From Paenibacillus puerhi (lineage in GTDB: Bacteria; Bacillota; Bacilli; Paenibacillales; NBRC-103111): 64,000 nt of DNA. The DNA is taken from contig NZ_WUWM01000027.1 of assembly GCF_009846885.1 (NCBI RefSeq), positions 24,700 through 88,699 of the forward strand. The letters run 5' to 3'. This document shows positions 61,901 through 64,000 of the stretch, piece after piece (the stretch's first letter is position 1; each line of letters starts with the position of its first letter). Both the position numbers and the translations under genes were made by a program. The notes below the pieces were generated by a model. That model was not told the DNA's origin and did not search any database. It was given only the letters and a program-made list of their open reading frames with translations.

Positions 61901-62284
61901 CTCGCTTTGCTTGAACGGAATGTTAGGCTCCGCAACGATGAAAACATCATAGCTCTTCAAATCATCATAAGTAAAAGGGGTCGCCTTGCGCAGCTCCTTC
62001 ACATAATAGCCATTAGCCGCCAGGGCCTGACCGAAATCCGAAAAACCTCCGTCGATGACCCAGTCGGCCGCCCCCGCCGTCTGGGCATGCGTATTGTCGA
62101 ACAGCACCTTCTTGCCGGCGTTCTCATTGACGACTTTGGCTTCGATGTAGGGAGCCGGGTCAGCCGGGCCCTCGGCCAGTGCCGAGGGCGTCCCCACCAG
62201 CAAACCAGCCTGTACAGGCAGGGCCAGGGACAGAGCCAGCACAGACTTCAACCATGTCTTCTTGAATCTAGCAAACGTTACCAT
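58997..62284 (-). CDS. large secreted multidomain protein (DUF4350/ThuA-like, OB-fold, OmpL47-like and ChiA-N-like modules)
   Basis: 1,095 residues from ATG 62284 (GGGAGG 6 nt upstream). Signal peptide to about residue 37 (SALA). Residues 55-380 look like a ThuA/DUF4350 amidotransferase-fold domain (KKVLFDNTHAQTAGA, YDVFIVAEPNIPF, GGAIFFIGDHYNADR). Then come a linker, a beta domain to 565, an OB-fold module typical of secreted nucleases and adhesins (EARSQAEGKVVTVEGVVTT, about 570-715), an OmpL47/Ig-like module (TTPPVTTASLSH, NGWFNRNVTVALTA), another Ig-like module and two near-identical C-terminal modules with WWGTNGSEFRLYENG and WWGTNGSEYRLYENG. No LPXTG or S-layer motif was seen. It may bind or modify polysaccharide or nucleic acid outside the cell. 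Confidence 0.75.
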   Translation of the reverse strand: MVTFARFKKTWLKSVLALSLALPVQAGLLVGTPSALAEGPADPAPYIEAKVVNENAGKKVLFDNTHAQTAGAADWVIDGGFSDFGQALAANGYYVKELRKATPFTYDDLKSYDVFIVAEPNIPFKQSEQAAMERYVQEGGAIFFIGDHYNADRNKNRWDGSEAINGYRRGAWTDPAKGMSTEERNSAAMQDVASSDWLGTKFGVRFRYNALGDITANNIVSPAQALGITAGVSHVAMHAGSTLAIIDPTKAKGIVYLPQTNAAWPNAVDQGVYNGGGVAEGPYVAISKVGAGKAAFIGDSSPVEDATPKYLREETGARKTTYDGFKEQDDAVLLVNTVNWLSKKESYTSLTQVAGLQLDQPTALLPFEAPEASTEPQAEPWSAPAAGYKWWDRSTFKAGSYGGPASSANASYSFVHQAQLPNAQEFQIRVVVDNLPANTTVSGFSAGIYLTGGTQVALVQNADGTWPTAYGYSSAFSVTSNSQGRGYKDLTVRVKPGTSGAANLRLRQNGTNLLTNSVTLANVPAEPLPAEEGPIPAKITVAEARSQAEGKVVTVEGVVTTEPGAFGGQAFYLQDATGGIYVFQSLSGFHQGDVVKITAPLAIYNTELELIEPVSIEKTGTAPVPAAVQVASIHDANQGQLVELREVTIRNIVSAAPAGSFEFDAVQGTVSNHVRVDVRTGLSQADFPYQEGQVVSVKGVSAIFKGIYQLKPRGLGDFSAQADTTPPVTTASLSHTANANGWFNRNVTVALTAEEADSLPVSTYYSVNGEAAVEYKGPFVLDQEGTNTVQYYSTDKAGNQEAAKSVIVKLDTTAPAATLTQSGKPVGDVKDTETVTFDLAVTDTLSGVAEQKLLLNGQEISSGTSRPAKDLGPGTHTVEYRVADAAGNVAEKSFTFKVTKPSTAGAPGQAVLSDDNGQDGLRDGSYTITMNLWWGTNGSEFRLYENGTLINTTSLTEATPSAQVAKTAVADRVNGKYTYTCELINDSGSTPCQPHTVTVTDASPAKPVLSQDNWDGDGSYQITMNMWWGTNGSEYRLYENGQLIETKPLAVASPAAQQAVTALTGRQPGKYEYKAELVNGSGSTFSETITVNVVK

Positions 62285-62506
62285 CATATTCCTCCCTAGT
62301 AAAATAATGAATGTCACATGTTTATTCTACCACAAGGGATATAAGGAAAATTGATAGTTTTTTGTAAATATTCGGGGCTTGCAAATGTGAGGCTTACAAT
62401 CAGCCGCTCTCCCGCATCAACCATTCGCGGAGCTCATGGCTGCCGCGCGCTGTTGCGTCCATTCGGATGCCTTCCAGCCCTTCCCGACCCGGCAAGCTGA
62501 GGAAAA

Positions 62507-62557
62507 AGCCCCTGGCCATGGCACTTTGCCGCTAAGGACAAGCCAAGATCAGGGGCT
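62507..62557 (-). terminator. terminator of the YhcH/YiaL gene
   Basis: AGCCCCTG (62507-62514) pairs with CAGGGGCT (62550-62557), and TTTTT follows on the minus strand. Confidence 0.65.
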
Positions 62558-62630
62558 ATGCTTTTCGTACTTTGCTATCTTCCGAAAGGCTAATGCTTAC
62601 TCTCAAGCTGCATTCCAGCAAGTCGACGCT

Positions 62631-63122
62631 CTATTGAGCGCCTGCTTCCTCCCAAAGCCGCTTATGGATTTTAATGACGACTTTCTTGATCGGCTGGTCA
62701 TGGCCTCCTACCGAGCAGCAAGGCTTATGTACGTCCCACGGGTAAAATACGGCGAATTGTCCGGGCTTCAACAAAAGATCGGAAGCTCCCTCCGCATCCT
62801 CGTATAAAGCGTAATCCTTGTCCGCCAATTGGTCCTCGGTCACCTTCAATGAGTCCGAGTGCCTGAGGACGCGGATGCTTTCCGTTCCGATGACCAGATA
62901 TTGAATATCCACATGCTGCTCGTGCGACTCGAACTTCTGCTCCTGCTCGGACTTCGTTACGGGCTCCTGCACAAGGGCAAACATCAGCCCTTCTTCAATC
63001 TCGTAACGTCCTGCTTCCCGTTCAGCCAGCTTCAGGTCGACGATGCTCTCCAGCCCCTTGCGTATGGCCGCCGGGTATGTATGACGTTCCTTTTCATAAT
63101 GACGCATATCTCCGAAAATCAT
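62631..63122 (-). CDS. YhcH/YjgK/YiaL-family protein
   Basis: The 163-residue cupin-like protein has the family motif FESHEQHVDIQYLVIGTE, which supplies His and Glu metal ligands, and KPGQFAVFYPWDVHKPCC with a third His. These proteins appear in sugar and sialic acid operons (beta-galactosidase beta subunit, EbgC) and are thought to act on anomers or enol sugars. The gene stands alone here. GGGAGAG precedes the ATG. Confidence 0.88.
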   Translation of the reverse strand: MIFGDMRHYEKERHTYPAAIRKGLESIVDLKLAEREAGRYEIEEGLMFALVQEPVTKSEQEQKFESHEQHVDIQYLVIGTESIRVLRHSDSLKVTEDQLADKDYALYEDAEGASDLLLKPGQFAVFYPWDVHKPCCSVGGHDQPIKKVVIKIHKRLWEEAGAQ

Positions 63123-63334
63123 ATGTCGCTCTCCCTATACATGGAGTACGCATACACCTGCCACCTGCCATCTGCCGTTCCTGCTCCAGCTTTCTCTGCC
63201 TGAGCCTGAGCGCCCACGACCGGCCAAGGCGCAGCGCCCTATACCCTACTGCCGTTGATTATACGCCTGTTTCAAGATGTTGTACATCGTTCTGTTGTCT
63301 CCTCGGTCTGGTATTCCCCCTAAGAAAACAAAAA
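63123..63334. other. non-coding stretch between the YhcH/YiaL gene and the tRNA cluster
   Basis: No supported gene, promoter or repeat was found in these 212 bp; the short frames across it lack ribosome sites. Confidence 0.5.
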
Positions 63335-63369
63335 ATCCGTCAACTTGCGAAACCTCGCAGTTGACGGAT
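63335..63369 (-). terminator. terminator of the tRNA operon
   Basis: ATCCGTCAACT (63335-63345) and GCG pair with CGC and AGTTGACGGAT (to 63369); TTTTTTG follows on the minus strand, 16 bp after the last tRNA. Confidence 0.8.
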
Positions 63370-63385
63370 GATGATTTCCTACATA

Positions 63386-63462
63386 TGGTCGGGACGACAC
63401 GATTTGAACATGCGACCCCCTGGTCCCAAACCAGGTGCTCTACCAAGCTGAGCTACGTCCCG
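63386..63462 (-). tRNA. tRNA-Pro(TGG)
   Basis: 77 nt with encoded CCA. Anticodon stem CCTGG/CCAGG around TTTGGGA gives anticodon TGG. D-arm AGCTCAGCTTGGTAGAGC and T-loop TTCAAAT are intact. Confidence 0.93.
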
Positions 63463-63480
63463 ACGTTGAACAAGTAATCA

Positions 63481-63555
63481 TGGAGCGGAAGACGGGAATC
63501 GAACCCGCGACCCTCGCCTTGGCAAGGCGATGCTCTACCGCTGAGCCACTTCCGC
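63481..63555 (-). tRNA. tRNA-Gly(GCC)
   Basis: 75 nt with encoded CCA. Loop TTGCCAA inside TCGCC/GGCGA gives anticodon GCC; acceptor stem GCGGAAG/CTTCCGC, T-loop GTTCGATTC. Confidence 0.93.
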
Positions 63556-63628
63556 ATAAGCAATAATGATGAATCTGTTGCTCCGGCGAACCCAAGTGTT
63601 CTCATCCCGTTTACACAGGAAGTAATCA

Positions 63629-63705
63629 TGGCGGAGCCGACGGGATTCGAACCCGCGGTCTCCTGCGTGACAGGCAGGCATGTTAGGCCTCTACACCACG
63701 GCTCC
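63629..63705 (-). tRNA. tRNA-Asp(GTC)
   Basis: 77 nt with encoded CCA. Loop CTGTCAC inside CCTGC/GCAGG gives anticodon GTC; acceptor stem GGAGCCG/CGGCTCC. Confidence 0.93.
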
Positions 63706-63712
63706 ACACATT

Positions 63713-63793
<81 letters not shown>

Positions 63794-63799
63794 GTAGTA

Positions 63800-63875
63800 T
63801 GGTGAACGCTGACGGGATCGAACCGCCGACCCTTACCCTGTCAAGGTAATGCTCTCCCAGCTGAGCTAAGCGTTC
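63800..63875 (-). tRNA. tRNA-Val(GAC)
   Basis: 76 nt with encoded CCA. Loop TTGACAG inside TTACC/GGTAA gives anticodon GAC; acceptor stem GAACGCT/AGCGTTC. Confidence 0.92.
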
Positions 63876-63880
63876 ATAGA

Positions 63881-63955
63881 TGGTGACCCGTAGGGGATTC
63901 GAACCCCTGTTACCTCCGTGAAAGGGAGGTGTCTTAACCCCTTGACCAACGGGCC
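63881..63955 (-). tRNA. tRNA-Glu(TTC)
   Basis: 75 nt with encoded CCA. Loop CTTTCAC inside CCTCC/GGAGG gives anticodon TTC; acceptor GGCCCGT/ACGGGTC has one G-U pair (at the first position). First of the cluster in transcription order within the window; more tRNA or rRNA genes may lie beyond 64000. Confidence 0.92.
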
Positions 63956-64000
63956 TTGATAACATCAGACAGGTTTCAAAGAAAAGCCACCTGAATGGCA

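Overview
The window reads as chromosomal DNA of a moderately GC-rich Gram-positive bacterium, most likely Paenibacillaceae (Paenibacillus-like). This is inferred, not measured. Reasons: nearly every gene has a strong purine-rich ribosome binding site, GTG/TTG starts are common, promoters are of the sigma-A type with 17-bp spacers, and the gene set includes a QoxABCD quinol oxidase, YtlI-type LysR with organosulfur uptake genes, PadR/DUF2812, RDD, CtaM and YozB-type proteins. No phage, plasmid origin, rRNA or CRISPR array is visible.

Layout: 1-6.3 kb holds a truncated MmyB-like regulator divergent from a fabF gene, a PadR-MFS efflux operon with a 16-bp palindromic operator, and a LysR-PHP phosphatase pair. 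At 6.3-7.2 kb lie a basic orphan protein and a candidate structured RNA. At 7.2-13.1 kb is a self-contained fructose PTS operon (fruR-fruK-fruA-IIA-HPr-EI, minus strand) with a consensus promoter and two operators. At 13.1-17.1 kb is qoxDCBA, followed by a small membrane protein and an MgtC-family gene.

19-27.3 kb is a first sulfur-scavenging region: a sulfonate-type ABC transporter, OsmC, a small membrane-anchored protein behind a predicted transcription attenuator, a LysR regulator, an amino-acid-type permease and binding protein, and a flavin monooxygenase. 27.3-37.8 kb holds a DinG-like helicase, odhAB, a GH78 rhamnosidase and an AraC regulator. 37.9-43.9 kb is a second sulfur region: an acyl-CoA-dehydrogenase-fold monooxygenase, an SfnG-like and an SsuD-like flavin monooxygenase, an HpaB-family oxygenase and a TetR regulator. 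Together these could take dimethylsulfone through methanesulfinate and methanesulfonate to sulfite, although no flavin reductase is present.

44-50.5 kb holds a phosphodiesterase, CtaM, a HAD phosphatase, rpiA, and an L-fucose isomerase with a DapA-family aldolase. The probable LacI-family regulator of fucI (52.8-53.8 kb) shares operator sequences with it but is separated from it by a tract of about 50-bp repeats carrying an IS3-family insertion. 54-57.2 kb is a Fur-regulated siderophore uptake locus lacking an ATPase. The end carries RDD, a PadR/DUF2812 pair with striking palindromic operators, a 1,095-residue secreted multidomain protein, a YhcH/YiaL protein and a six-tRNA cluster (Glu, Val, fMet, Asp, Gly, Pro).
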